Positions 24,530-32,138 of a stretch of 38,731 nucleotides of DNA are shown here, in pieces (within the stretch, counting starts at the first letter, position 1; each line of letters opens with the position of its first letter). Source of the DNA: Oceanobacillus sojae (GTDB lineage: Bacteria > Bacillota > Bacilli > Bacillales > Amphibacillaceae); the NCBI RefSeq assembly GCF_007991515.1, contig NZ_BJYM01000029.1, forward strand, positions 1 to 38,731. The letters are read 5' to 3'. The position numbers were made by a program, and so were the translations under genes. Under the pieces are notes generated by a model that had not been told where the DNA came from, made no database searches, and worked only from the letters and a program-made list of their open reading frames with translations.

Positions 24530-24558
24530 GGGAGGGGAGTTAAACTAGCTCCCCTCCC
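24530..24558. terminator. GC-rich hairpin between the Vsr-like and AbiJ genes
   Basis: GGGAGGGGAG (24530-24539) pairs perfectly with CTCCCCTCCC (24549-24558) around TTAAACTAG. It stands out in AT-rich surroundings. No T run follows on either strand, so it may be a processing or stability element rather than a true terminator. Confidence 0.4.
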
Positions 24559-24590
24559 AGAAAGAACTGAACACTCTCTTATTAGCATTT

Positions 24591-25025
24591 TTAGTTTACA
24601 CTCTTTCCTTTATTAGTCTTTGCTTCTTTAATAAATTTCTCTAATTCAATAATAACTTTTTCTAAGTCATTTTTAACTTCATGCTCCCAAATCCTTTTAA
24701 TCTTCCAACTTTTCTCATGATAATACTTAGTAACTTCTGTATCCCTTTTTTGATTTCTAGACAATTTTTCTTTCCAATATGTTTCATTGCTTTTTGGAAT
24801 ATTTCCGTGTATAGGACACATATGCCAAAAGCAAGAATCTATAAAGATAACTAGCTTGTATTTTTTTATAGCAATATCTGGTTTCCCTTTTAAATCTTTA
24901 ACATTTCTTCGAAATCTAATGCCTTTATTCCATAATTTTTTTGTTACAATGGCTTCTAATTTAGATTGAGACTTTATAGCCTGCATGTTCTTTCTTCTTT
25001 GTTCTGCGGTAAGATTATCAACCAT
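24591..25025 (-). CDS. vsr: Very short patch repair (Vsr-like) endonuclease
   Basis: A 144-residue Vsr-family nuclease. These enzymes nick at T:G mismatches left by deamination of 5-methylcytosine and accompany cytosine methyltransferases. Visible are the N-terminal RRKNMQAIKSQSKLE, RFRRNVKDLKGKPDIAIKKYK with catalytic Asp50, and FIDSCFWHMCPIHG with His68 and a metal-site Cys/His cluster, then SNETYWKEKLSRNQKRD. The usual Gly before Cys-Phe-Trp is Ser here. A GGGAGG ribosome site precedes ATG 25025. Two 5-methylcytosine methyltransferases in the island could each be its partner. Its separation from both operons is unusual. Confidence 0.88.
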   Translation of the reverse strand: MVDNLTAEQRRKNMQAIKSQSKLEAIVTKKLWNKGIRFRRNVKDLKGKPDIAIKKYKLVIFIDSCFWHMCPIHGNIPKSNETYWKEKLSRNQKRDTEVTKYYHEKSWKIKRIWEHEVKNDLEKVIIELEKFIKEAKTNKGKSVN

Positions 25026-25230
25026 ACAAATACCTCCCTCTTTACAATATTTTTCCGTTTTCTTTTAATTATAAACTATAAGTACAAGAAGACATTAATC
25101 AGAAAATTTATTTTACTTCTTCCTTTTTATTAAGTTTTTGCTATAATTACCAGTAAGAATAAGTAAAATCTTTAATTTAAGAAAATAACCAAAACCATAC
25201 ATAAAATATTTAGAAAGATGGTGGAGTTTT

Positions 25231-26037
25231 ATGTTCGCGCATTTTATACCTAGTAAAATGGATAGAGATGTTAATGAACCAAGAATACATAAAATTAATA
25301 AAAAGTTTAGATTTGAGAAAATTGATAAAATAAAAAATGACTATTTATGGTCTAGTTATCAATTTGCTTATAAAATGAGTTTTACTAAAGAAGGCCATCA
25401 TCGGCGAAATAGGTCAGGAGGGAAGGACGAAAGGGGGGATGTGCAAATTTTTTGTGATACATTTAACGGCAAATTAGGAGAGTTTGCAGTTTACCAATAT
25501 TTTATTTCTAAAGGTATTAATACTCCGTATCCAGACGTTAATATAATGGGTGAAGGAGAATGGGATAGTTATGATTTCTTAATTGAAACAGGAACCACAA
25601 AAAGAAAAATTGGTATTAAAGCTACTAAGAAAATAGGTAATCTATTACTTCTTGAAACTAAAGACTGGAATAAGCAGGCACAATATATACCCAATTTAGA
25701 TAGAGGGTATGCTGACTATGATGAAATGATTTTGGTTAGAGTAGATTCAGAGATCATTAAAAACCTAAAGAATAAAGACCTGTACTCAAATGACATAATT
25801 GATGAGGCGGTATTAAGAGAAGAATTAAATAAATCGTCTTATGAATTTGACATTGCTGGAGTCGTTCCTAAAAGGATGCTGATTGCAGCAATAAGAAATA
25901 AAAATATAATTAAACAAAGTGATTTTTTACAAAGTACTTGGACTGAAATGGATGCTGATAATTATTATGTTCAATCCGGAGATATGCTCAGGATAGATGC
26001 ATATATAGATTTATTAAAAAAAGAAATGAGTTTATAG
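25231..26037 (+). CDS. Candidate PD-(D/E)XK endonuclease in the defence island
   Basis: A 268-residue protein without a recognised family. Residues 78-145 read GKLGEFAVYQYF (Glu84), EWDSYDFLIET (Asp115) and KRKIGIKATKK (Lys130), then LLLLETKDW. This has the order of a PD-(D/E)XK nuclease core (helix Glu, strand Asp, strand Lys), but the position before Lys130 is Gly-Ile rather than Glu/Asp-x, so the call is cautious. GGTGGAG precedes ATG 25231. It is divergent from the Vsr-like gene and convergent with the Z1/GHKL operon. It may be the restriction enzyme of one of the neighbouring methyltransferases. Confidence 0.5.
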   Translation: MFAHFIPSKMDRDVNEPRIHKINKKFRFEKIDKIKNDYLWSSYQFAYKMSFTKEGHHRRNRSGGKDERGDVQIFCDTFNGKLGEFAVYQYFISKGINTPYPDVNIMGEGEWDSYDFLIETGTTKRKIGIKATKKIGNLLLLETKDWNKQAQYIPNLDRGYADYDEMILVRVDSEIIKNLKNKDLYSNDIIDEAVLREELNKSSYEFDIAGVVPKRMLIAAIRNKNIIKQSDFLQSTWTEMDADNYYVQSGDMLRIDAYIDLLKKEMSL

Positions 26038-26100
26038 CCAGTAAAAATGTTTTTTGATAATGATGAATGCATTTTATTAAAATAGCAACAATAGTTTATT

Positions 26101-26176
26101 CATAGAAACACCTCAACATTAAATAATAGGATATTGATTGAGAATAAAAATTTTATCCAAGCGAGGTGTTTCTGTG
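26101..26176. repeat. Long-arm palindrome between convergent genes
   Basis: CATAGAAACACCTC (26101-26114) pairs with GAGGTGTTTCTGTG (26163-26176), 14 bp with one mismatch, around a 48-base AT-rich loop. It lies between convergent genes and may be a small foldback element or shared terminator, though no strong T run follows. Confidence 0.5.
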
Positions 26177-26251
26177 GAAAAATTAATATATTTCTGCTGT
26201 ATAAATCTGCAATTATTAAATAATATAGATTTTAGAAGTTTATTTAATAGT

Positions 26252-27169
26252 TTAATCTACTAATAAATCAATTTTTTCATGTTCTATATTGGCTAAATCT
26301 AACTCTACATTTACTTTTCTTACAATATCAAAATCAAAAAAATTATCCATTGCTTGTCTTATTTCATCTGATATAGCTTCTTGAAGAATATACTTTTTAC
26401 ATGTTAACAGTATGTACTTTTCACGTCTTGCTGAAGCATTTTTTGGAATACTGTGAGTTTGAAGACCTATTTCAATATCTTTTAAAGGGTATCCGTTCAG
26501 GTTTAATCTCGTTACGGCATCATCTATAGAAATACCATTATCATTAGCTGAAGCTTCAAAATTAAGTACATAAAATTCATTGATTAATTCTGTATTTAAT
26601 TGATATTGGTTTGAAATCGTTATATTATTATCAAATTTATTTATTGAGGCCTTTACTTCAATAGTTTTGTCTACTGTACTTATATCAAATGTGCTACCGG
26701 TATATCCCAGCCATTTTGGTTTGCTTGAACTGCACTTCTCTTGTAAATAATTTAAAACCAGTAATTCACCAAGAATATTATACGTAGATTTTTCCACAAC
26801 AGCATTTCCTATTAGTTCTTTCCAATGATTCCACCATTCCAGCGGATTATTTTCCAAAGTTGTTCTTTTTGATGATTCAATAAAGTCTGCTGCAATTATA
26901 ATAAACTGTTCAAAATAGTCTAGAGAATTCAATGTTAAATGTAGTAAGTTGGTCTTTTCACCGCTAAGTGTTCCTTCCTCAGTATAAAAGTTTAGCTGGT
27001 TGAATTTTTCGTTTAATCTTATGTTTTGATCAACTGTAATAACCACACCGAAATTTGTGTATGTCTTATAAAGGAAGGTATGATTATCTATAGAGTCTAT
27101 ACGAAAGTAATTACTAAAATGGTAATTAGAAAGAGTGTATGTATCTCTAATAATTTTGGCATAATTCAT
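26252..27169 (-). CDS. DUF4420-like PD-(D/E)XK nuclease of the Z1/GHKL restriction operon
   Basis: A 305-residue protein resembling the PD-(D/E)XK motif (DUF4420) family. The core is visible as NILGELLVLNYL (Glu135), GSTFDISTVD (Asp162) and KTIEVKAS (Glu171, Lys173), the order and spacing of a restriction-endonuclease fold. Its start ATG 27169 shares one base with the methyltransferase stop (TAATG), so it is translationally coupled. It is the last gene of the six-gene operon and probably the DNA-cutting subunit, with methylation by the preceding gene protecting host sites. Cleavage specificity is unknown. Confidence 0.75.
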   Translation of the reverse strand: MNYAKIIRDTYTLSNYHFSNYFRIDSIDNHTFLYKTYTNFGVVITVDQNIRLNEKFNQLNFYTEEGTLSGEKTNLLHLTLNSLDYFEQFIIIAADFIESSKRTTLENNPLEWWNHWKELIGNAVVEKSTYNILGELLVLNYLQEKCSSSKPKWLGYTGSTFDISTVDKTIEVKASINKFDNNITISNQYQLNTELINEFYVLNFEASANDNGISIDDAVTRLNLNGYPLKDIEIGLQTHSIPKNASARREKYILLTCKKYILQEAISDEIRQAMDNFFDFDIVRKVNVELDLANIEHEKIDLLVD

Positions 27170-28545
27170 TATTGATCACCTTCTATATTTTTAATCATTG
27201 CCAAAGCAATAGCTTTTGATAAAAGAGGAGGAACAGCATTTCCAATTTGTTTAAAGGCAGCTCCCATATGGCAGTTAAAGATAAAATCATCCGGAAAACT
27301 TTGCAGTCTGGCAGCTTCTCTTACAGAAATGCCTCTCGGTTCAATTGGGTGTAAATGGCTGTAAGTGTCAGTACAGAGATGGGCGACTAGAGTATGAGAC
27401 GGTTTTGTCAATGAAAGTTTTTTCCATTTCCCTAAAAACTTCTCGGTGGAATAGGGAGGGACTATCTTCTTTTTTAACTCAGCTACTTTTTCTGTATCTG
27501 ATTCAATTACTCCTTGTCTCCTCATTTCTTCTTTAAATAGATCCATTGCAATTTTATGTGCTGAAAGGTAATTGTCTCCTTCATTCATTTGGGAAAAAAT
27601 TGGGAAGTCTCGCTTAGTATTTCTAAACATATGACCTGTTACTTTGTTTAACTGATTATGGTTTCTCATTAAAGCTTGAAATTCATTTTGAGGTTCAGAT
27701 TCATAACTTTTGAGCGCCATTGGCTTATTATTTTTATATTTTTGATTGTGATCAAGAAATAGTGCAGGAAGATCACTTATAGCTTCCCCGACTGTAATCC
27801 AGTAAGGTAAATAACCTACCGGTAAGGTTGGGGGCTGATAGTATTCTTGATCTTTAATTTTTGACTGCAGCCAAAGTTTATTTATGGTATCAGGCTGTGC
27901 ACTGTAAGGCCTGTGAGTAGGGATAGGAAAATGGTTTAAGTGTCCAATGGATCTCTTTACAGCCATTACAAACAATCTTTCTCTTGTTTGAGGGACTCCG
28001 AAATTAGCTGCATTTAAAATTGTCCATTTTGCATCATACCCATTTTTATCAAGTATTTTACAGACTGTTTCTGGAATATTCACGCCGTCGTAATCAATTG
28101 CTTCCGGTACATTTTCCATAACTATGGTATTTGCTTCTATATTTAAAGCATAATCTAAAAAGTTTTCATATAATTTTCCTCGTATATCATTTTCAGGTCT
28201 GCGTTTTTCTCCTAATGAATTTAATTTAGCCCTGCCTATTTTAGAATAAGCTTGGCACGGGGGTCCTCCTATTACCATAAAGCTTTCATTTTTATCAATA
28301 TTATTATAAAACTTATCAGCCTCCAGCAAAGTTATATCGTCAGTTATATGGCTTTGATTACTTCCGGTTTTCCAATGTAAATTATAGGAAGCTACTTCTG
28401 AAGCATTTTTATCCAGTTCTAGCCCGCTTTTTATCTCGAAACCAGCCATTTGAAAACCTAATGCTAATCCTCCGCAACCAGAGAATAAATCAATAATTCC
28501 AGGTAATTTAAGTTTCGTTGAAGTAGGTGAATAAGTCTTCGGCAT
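27169..28545 (-). CDS. DNA (cytosine-5-)-methyltransferase
   Basis: A 5-methylcytosine methyltransferase of about 458 residues. Motif I is IIDLFSGCGGLALGF (about 17-31, binds S-adenosylmethionine). Motif IV is IGGPPCQAYSKIGR with catalytic Cys97. Motif VI is VMENVPEA, motif VIII QTRERLFVMA, and the C-terminal motifs IX/X are ISVREAARLQSFPD and QIGNAVPPLLS. The start is ATG 28545 behind GGGGGA; the frame extends to 28563, where no ribosome site is seen. It overlaps the preceding DUF6339 gene by 38 bases and the next gene by one. The target recognition region (about 240-350) is not recognised, so the DNA site is unknown. It supplies the self-marking of the Z1/GHKL operon. Confidence 0.93.
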   Translation of the reverse strand: MPKTYSPTSTKLKLPGIIDLFSGCGGLALGFQMAGFEIKSGLELDKNASEVASYNLHWKTGSNQSHITDDITLLEADKFYNNIDKNESFMVIGGPPCQAYSKIGRAKLNSLGEKRRPENDIRGKLYENFLDYALNIEANTIVMENVPEAIDYDGVNIPETVCKILDKNGYDAKWTILNAANFGVPQTRERLFVMAVKRSIGHLNHFPIPTHRPYSAQPDTINKLWLQSKIKDQEYYQPPTLPVGYLPYWITVGEAISDLPALFLDHNQKYKNNKPMALKSYESEPQNEFQALMRNHNQLNKVTGHMFRNTKRDFPIFSQMNEGDNYLSAHKIAMDLFKEEMRRQGVIESDTEKVAELKKKIVPPYSTEKFLGKWKKLSLTKPSHTLVAHLCTDTYSHLHPIEPRGISVREAARLQSFPDDFIFNCHMGAAFKQIGNAVPPLLSKAIALAMIKNIEGDQ

Positions 28546-29188
28546 ATTGATCAATTCCCCCATGATATAGTGCTGGTTCTATACTTTTACATTTAATAGT
28601 ATGTAGTTTCATTACTTTTCGAAGCAAGTCTCTACTAGCTATTTCTTCTGTGTATTTATGATGGTAGTACATAACTTTTCTGTATACTTCTATCCTGTAT
28701 CCGCTTTTTCCGGGACGTTCTACGATTTGTAATAATGTGTCTGTATTATTATTTTTTAACACTTCATAAGTGCTGTTTCTATCACCTTGCCAAGAAATAT
28801 GAATGTACCACCAAAGTGTCCATAAGTATATACGTCTGGATATTTTTACAAATCTCTCCTCGTTTAAGCCCCACCTGGCATAAACTATATGAGGTACTTC
28901 TAATAATTGTAATGCATACCATATTTGCAGGTTAGAAGCATCTCTAACTTTAAAATGGTATTTTTCATTTAATAATTCATATAATTCGAGTCCAAATAAC
29001 AAATCAAATTGATAGTTATTTTTATTTACATCTCCAATTTTTTCTTTTACAACTTTAAATTTTTCAGTAAGATCTTTAGCAATCTCTGATTTTAAATTTT
29101 TAACATTATAATTTTCTAATTTTTGCTCGTTTAAAGTATCAAAGTATTTCTTAGCATTAATTTTTGTCATGCTTTTTAAAGTCGCCAT
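28508..29188 (-). CDS. DUF6339-like protein of the Z1/GHKL operon
   Basis: A 226-residue, largely helical protein like the DUF6339 family found with Z1-type restriction systems. Notable segments are LLFGLELYELLNEKYHFKVRDASNLQIWYALQLLEVPHI and RRIYLWTLWWYIHISWQGD, very rich in aromatic residues. No catalytic motif is visible. The start is ATG 29188 behind AAGGTG, 2 bases after the stop of the upstream gene; the frame extends to 29257, inside that gene. Its place between the ATPase genes and the methyltransferase suggests a structural or DNA-recognition subunit of the same complex. This is inference from context. Confidence 0.6.
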   Translation of the reverse strand: MATLKSMTKINAKKYFDTLNEQKLENYNVKNLKSEIAKDLTEKFKVVKEKIGDVNKNNYQFDLLFGLELYELLNEKYHFKVRDASNLQIWYALQLLEVPHIVYARWGLNEERFVKISRRIYLWTLWWYIHISWQGDRNSTYEVLKNNNTDTLLQIVERPGKSGYRIEVYRKVMYYHHKYTEEIASRDLLRKVMKLHTIKCKSIEPALYHGGIDQYAEDLFTYFNET

Positions 29189-29190
29189 AA

Positions 29191-30123
29191 TTACACCTTG
29201 CTTTCGAATGATTCTCTGATTGTTACAGATAATTTTGATGTGTCGGAAGCATCCCATTCGTATTCTTCGAAATAGTATTTAATTACATTAGCAATTGTTC
29301 CTTTGTCACTTTCTTTTTCCAAAATTTCATCTAACATACCATTGGATTTCAGGGTATATATTAGCTGTTCAAAAGAGTTGGCTATAATTTCTATTAAGAG
29401 CCTGCTGAAGTTAACTCTTTTGCCAATGCCTAATTCTTTATATCTACTGTGTGCTTTATTAATATATAAGCAAAAATTGTCTGTATTAAATAAATCCATA
29501 AATGGGTCACCTATATATATTTCAGTTTTCCAAAGAGGGCCTTCTTTATCATTAAATTCTTGCATAGGGAATTCCGCACCGTCCCCGTCCAGGTGTATTA
29601 GGAACTTTTCAAGCGTGCCTAATACTGCACCTTCTTCATTGTTTTGTAATAAATTACTTTTGTTACAAGCTGAAGCAAGGTATATTACAATATTGAATTC
29701 CACCATACCTCTAAAAGTACCGGGGGCAAAGTTAATATTTATGTTAAAGTCTTGTGGTGAAGTACTATTATTAAGGACCCCAATACGTTTCAAACTGGAG
29801 TGTCGCGAATCTCTACTTTTCCATAATAAAGCTATACCTAAAGTGTTATCTTCATGTGTGAGAGCATCACTGCCAAAGAGAAAGTTTGGGTTATTAATTA
29901 TAAAAGAATAATCAATTATCAAATTATGCAAGGACGGGTTCCATTGAGAATCAAAACTAAACACAAATTCCTGCTTATTTATTTCATCATTAAAATCCTC
30001 TTCATTATTTTCAAGAGCAATTTTTTCATCATCATAATAAAAAGAAAATTCCTTGTCTCCGTAGGCATAACCAATTTTGTTAATCAGATCTGTACCTAGC
30101 TCCCTTACCAATATATTATTCAT
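29191..30123 (-). CDS. Unknown component of the Z1/GHKL operon
   Basis: A 310-residue protein that I do not recognise. ATG 30123 follows AAAAGGGGAAC and overlaps the end of the GHKL gene by 8 bases (ATGAATAA), so the two are translated together. The sequence looks globular with beta-rich segments (GTFRGMVEFNIVIYLASACNK and ISVFQ-like strands absent; LWKTEIYIGDPFMDLF present) and a helical C-terminus containing RLLIEIIANSFEQLIYTL. No nuclease, helicase or methylase motif is seen. Constant co-occurrence with Z1 and GHKL ATPases would mark it as a system-specific adaptor; that inference needs comparison with other genomes. Confidence 0.6.
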   Translation of the reverse strand: MNNILVRELGTDLINKIGYAYGDKEFSFYYDDEKIALENNEEDFNDEINKQEFVFSFDSQWNPSLHNLIIDYSFIINNPNFLFGSDALTHEDNTLGIALLWKSRDSRHSSLKRIGVLNNSTSPQDFNININFAPGTFRGMVEFNIVIYLASACNKSNLLQNNEEGAVLGTLEKFLIHLDGDGAEFPMQEFNDKEGPLWKTEIYIGDPFMDLFNTDNFCLYINKAHSRYKELGIGKRVNFSRLLIEIIANSFEQLIYTLKSNGMLDEILEKESDKGTIANVIKYYFEEYEWDASDTSKLSVTIRESFESKV

Positions 30124-32137
30124 AAATGTTCCCCTTTTGTTTGATTCCTTCAAAACCAATACTTGGTCTGAATCCGTCATTTAAAAATTTGACTGTTAAG
30201 TTGCCAGTTATTGAATGATTTATTAATAAATCTTTAATTTTAAATCCATAGACACTGTTGTATTTTGTAGATTTCAAGGCAGTAATATTCTGTTCTCCCT
30301 CAACATCAAATTCGTTAATTTCAAAGGGGAATTTTTTCTCAAGGTCCTTTTCCCATGATTCACAGCTTACTTTATTAATCTCTGATTCAATTTCCAAGAA
30401 GATAGAAGCATCAAATTTTGCTTTGGTTTGTATATTAGAAGTTATATCAAATATAATCTCTAATAAATTATCGATTTGTTTGACTTCTTTAATATTAAAA
30501 TTTAATTTTTCTGCAGTATGATGAATCCTTTTACTGTGATTATTGTTTTCACTACGTTTTGGTGACTTTCCGGTTGTCATTGGAGGCATGAATCTATTAC
30601 CTATTACCCTGCCAATGGTGGAACTTCCAGTCGTGCCTTTCAATTCTGAACTGCTTATTTCTTTTTTTAAAAAAGCATTAACCTGGTTTTTGATTCTTTT
30701 AACAACGGTAAGTTGAACATTAGGCAGTGTAACATCAACCCATTCACTATGATCTGCTCTTTCGCATCTCCTTAAATAATCTTCCATTGTATCAATATCC
30801 AAATTATGCCTTGTATCTTTAAGCACTGCACTGCTATTAGGAACGAACATTCCAATTAATCTTTCATCCTTATTTGGAAGTTCGATATTTTTAGTCCATT
30901 GTCCAAAATCTTCATATCTAATTGCCATTCCGGGTGTTCTTAGGTAGGTAAAAAGTATATTTTTTGACTCCAAATTTTCATCTTCTTCATTTTCACTATA
31001 AAACCCAAGTAATTCTCGCGAAGGAGCTTTGAATTTAGTTTCCGATTTGTCTTCTGGTACGATTGTATAAACCAAATTGCCTGAAGGGACCATACCTGCT
31101 TGTCTGATATCAATCCGTTTAAGGTTTATATCGGTTTTAGAGAGTTCACCTTTTATTTTATTTGTTTTGCTTGAGAAGCTTTTATTTCCTGCAACATATA
31201 AATCCTGCAGTATTTTGTATACATTTTCAAAAGAATTGCATTGGACCAAATTATTATTGATTGATAATTCAATAGGATTATTTACTTGATTGCGATGGTT
31301 ATCTAATTTAGATACATACCATCGCTTAAAGGCGTTTTCTAAGTAGGATTCTATTGAAAAATGGCCATATTTGTTAAAAATCAGCTTAGTTTTACCCTCT
31401 AAATTTGACATTAACGTTTTATCGTCAACAAAAGGAATAATGATCCGTGTTCCAGTCTCATCTTCTTTATACGGTTGCAAATTAAATATATACAAAAAAT
31501 CACGAATATAGTTTGCATCTGTAATCGGTTTTGTATTAATATCATTATATTTTTCTCCCCAAAATGCAATTCCTCTGCCTTTTTCTAATGCATAATCTTT
31601 CTTTGATTTCTGATCTTCCACCATATGAGCTACTAATCTCTCTTCATACTTATTGTTTTTGTTTTTTATACGAGAATAATAGATAACCAGACCGATACCT
31701 AATCGGAAATATATTGTTTTCCCAAGCCCCCATGAACCGCCGGCGCCCTTTTTTTCCTGATTAGCTCCTAGTAAATAAACCAGCTTTGTTAAATTTCCTA
31801 ATTGGTCATTGTCAATTTCATCAAATATTATTTCTCCGGTCAGCCCCGATGTTTTTTTGTCGCTTAGAGACAGGTACTTATATTCATTTTTGTTGTATAA
31901 TTCTGCAAACTGGCAATTAAAGCCGTTAATTTCCTTAAGCAGGTTATCTTTGATGAAAAGCCCGGTATCTACGTTAATTTTGATTCCTTCCGTCTGGTCA
32001 ATACATGCATCTAAACTATTTTGAGTAAATTCGCGTACTAACAAGTCGAGCGGGTGTAATGAATCATTTTGCAATGACCGCAAGATGGAGTGTCCGTTTT
32101 GCGCCATCCGGTCATTCTGTAGAATTTCTATATTCAT
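30116..32137 (-). CDS. GHKL-fold ATPase (MORC/MutL/Hsp90-like) of a restriction system
   Basis: A 673-residue protein with an N-terminal GHKL ATPase domain. Motif N (ExxxNxxDA) is REFTQNSLDACID with Glu36, Asn40 and Asp43. A DxxxxG-like motif is DKKTSGLTG and the ATP-lid glycine motif is GGSWGLGKTIYF (about 130-142). A long C-terminal part (about 400-670) has no recognised fold. Prokaryotic GHKL ATPases of this kind occur in restriction-modification loci and were proposed as ancestors of eukaryotic MORC proteins. They probably act as ATP-driven DNA clamps that load or control the nuclease. It starts 1 base after the Z1 gene stop, with AAGGAG upstream, in a tight operon. Confidence 0.85.
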   Translation of the reverse strand: MNIEILQNDRMAQNGHSILRSLQNDSLHPLDLLVREFTQNSLDACIDQTEGIKINVDTGLFIKDNLLKEINGFNCQFAELYNKNEYKYLSLSDKKTSGLTGEIIFDEIDNDQLGNLTKLVYLLGANQEKKGAGGSWGLGKTIYFRLGIGLVIYYSRIKNKNNKYEERLVAHMVEDQKSKKDYALEKGRGIAFWGEKYNDINTKPITDANYIRDFLYIFNLQPYKEDETGTRIIIPFVDDKTLMSNLEGKTKLIFNKYGHFSIESYLENAFKRWYVSKLDNHRNQVNNPIELSINNNLVQCNSFENVYKILQDLYVAGNKSFSSKTNKIKGELSKTDINLKRIDIRQAGMVPSGNLVYTIVPEDKSETKFKAPSRELLGFYSENEEDENLESKNILFTYLRTPGMAIRYEDFGQWTKNIELPNKDERLIGMFVPNSSAVLKDTRHNLDIDTMEDYLRRCERADHSEWVDVTLPNVQLTVVKRIKNQVNAFLKKEISSSELKGTTGSSTIGRVIGNRFMPPMTTGKSPKRSENNNHSKRIHHTAEKLNFNIKEVKQIDNLLEIIFDITSNIQTKAKFDASIFLEIESEINKVSCESWEKDLEKKFPFEINEFDVEGEQNITALKSTKYNSVYGFKIKDLLINHSITGNLTVKFLNDGFRPSIGFEGIKQKGNIYE

Positions 32138-32138
32138 G

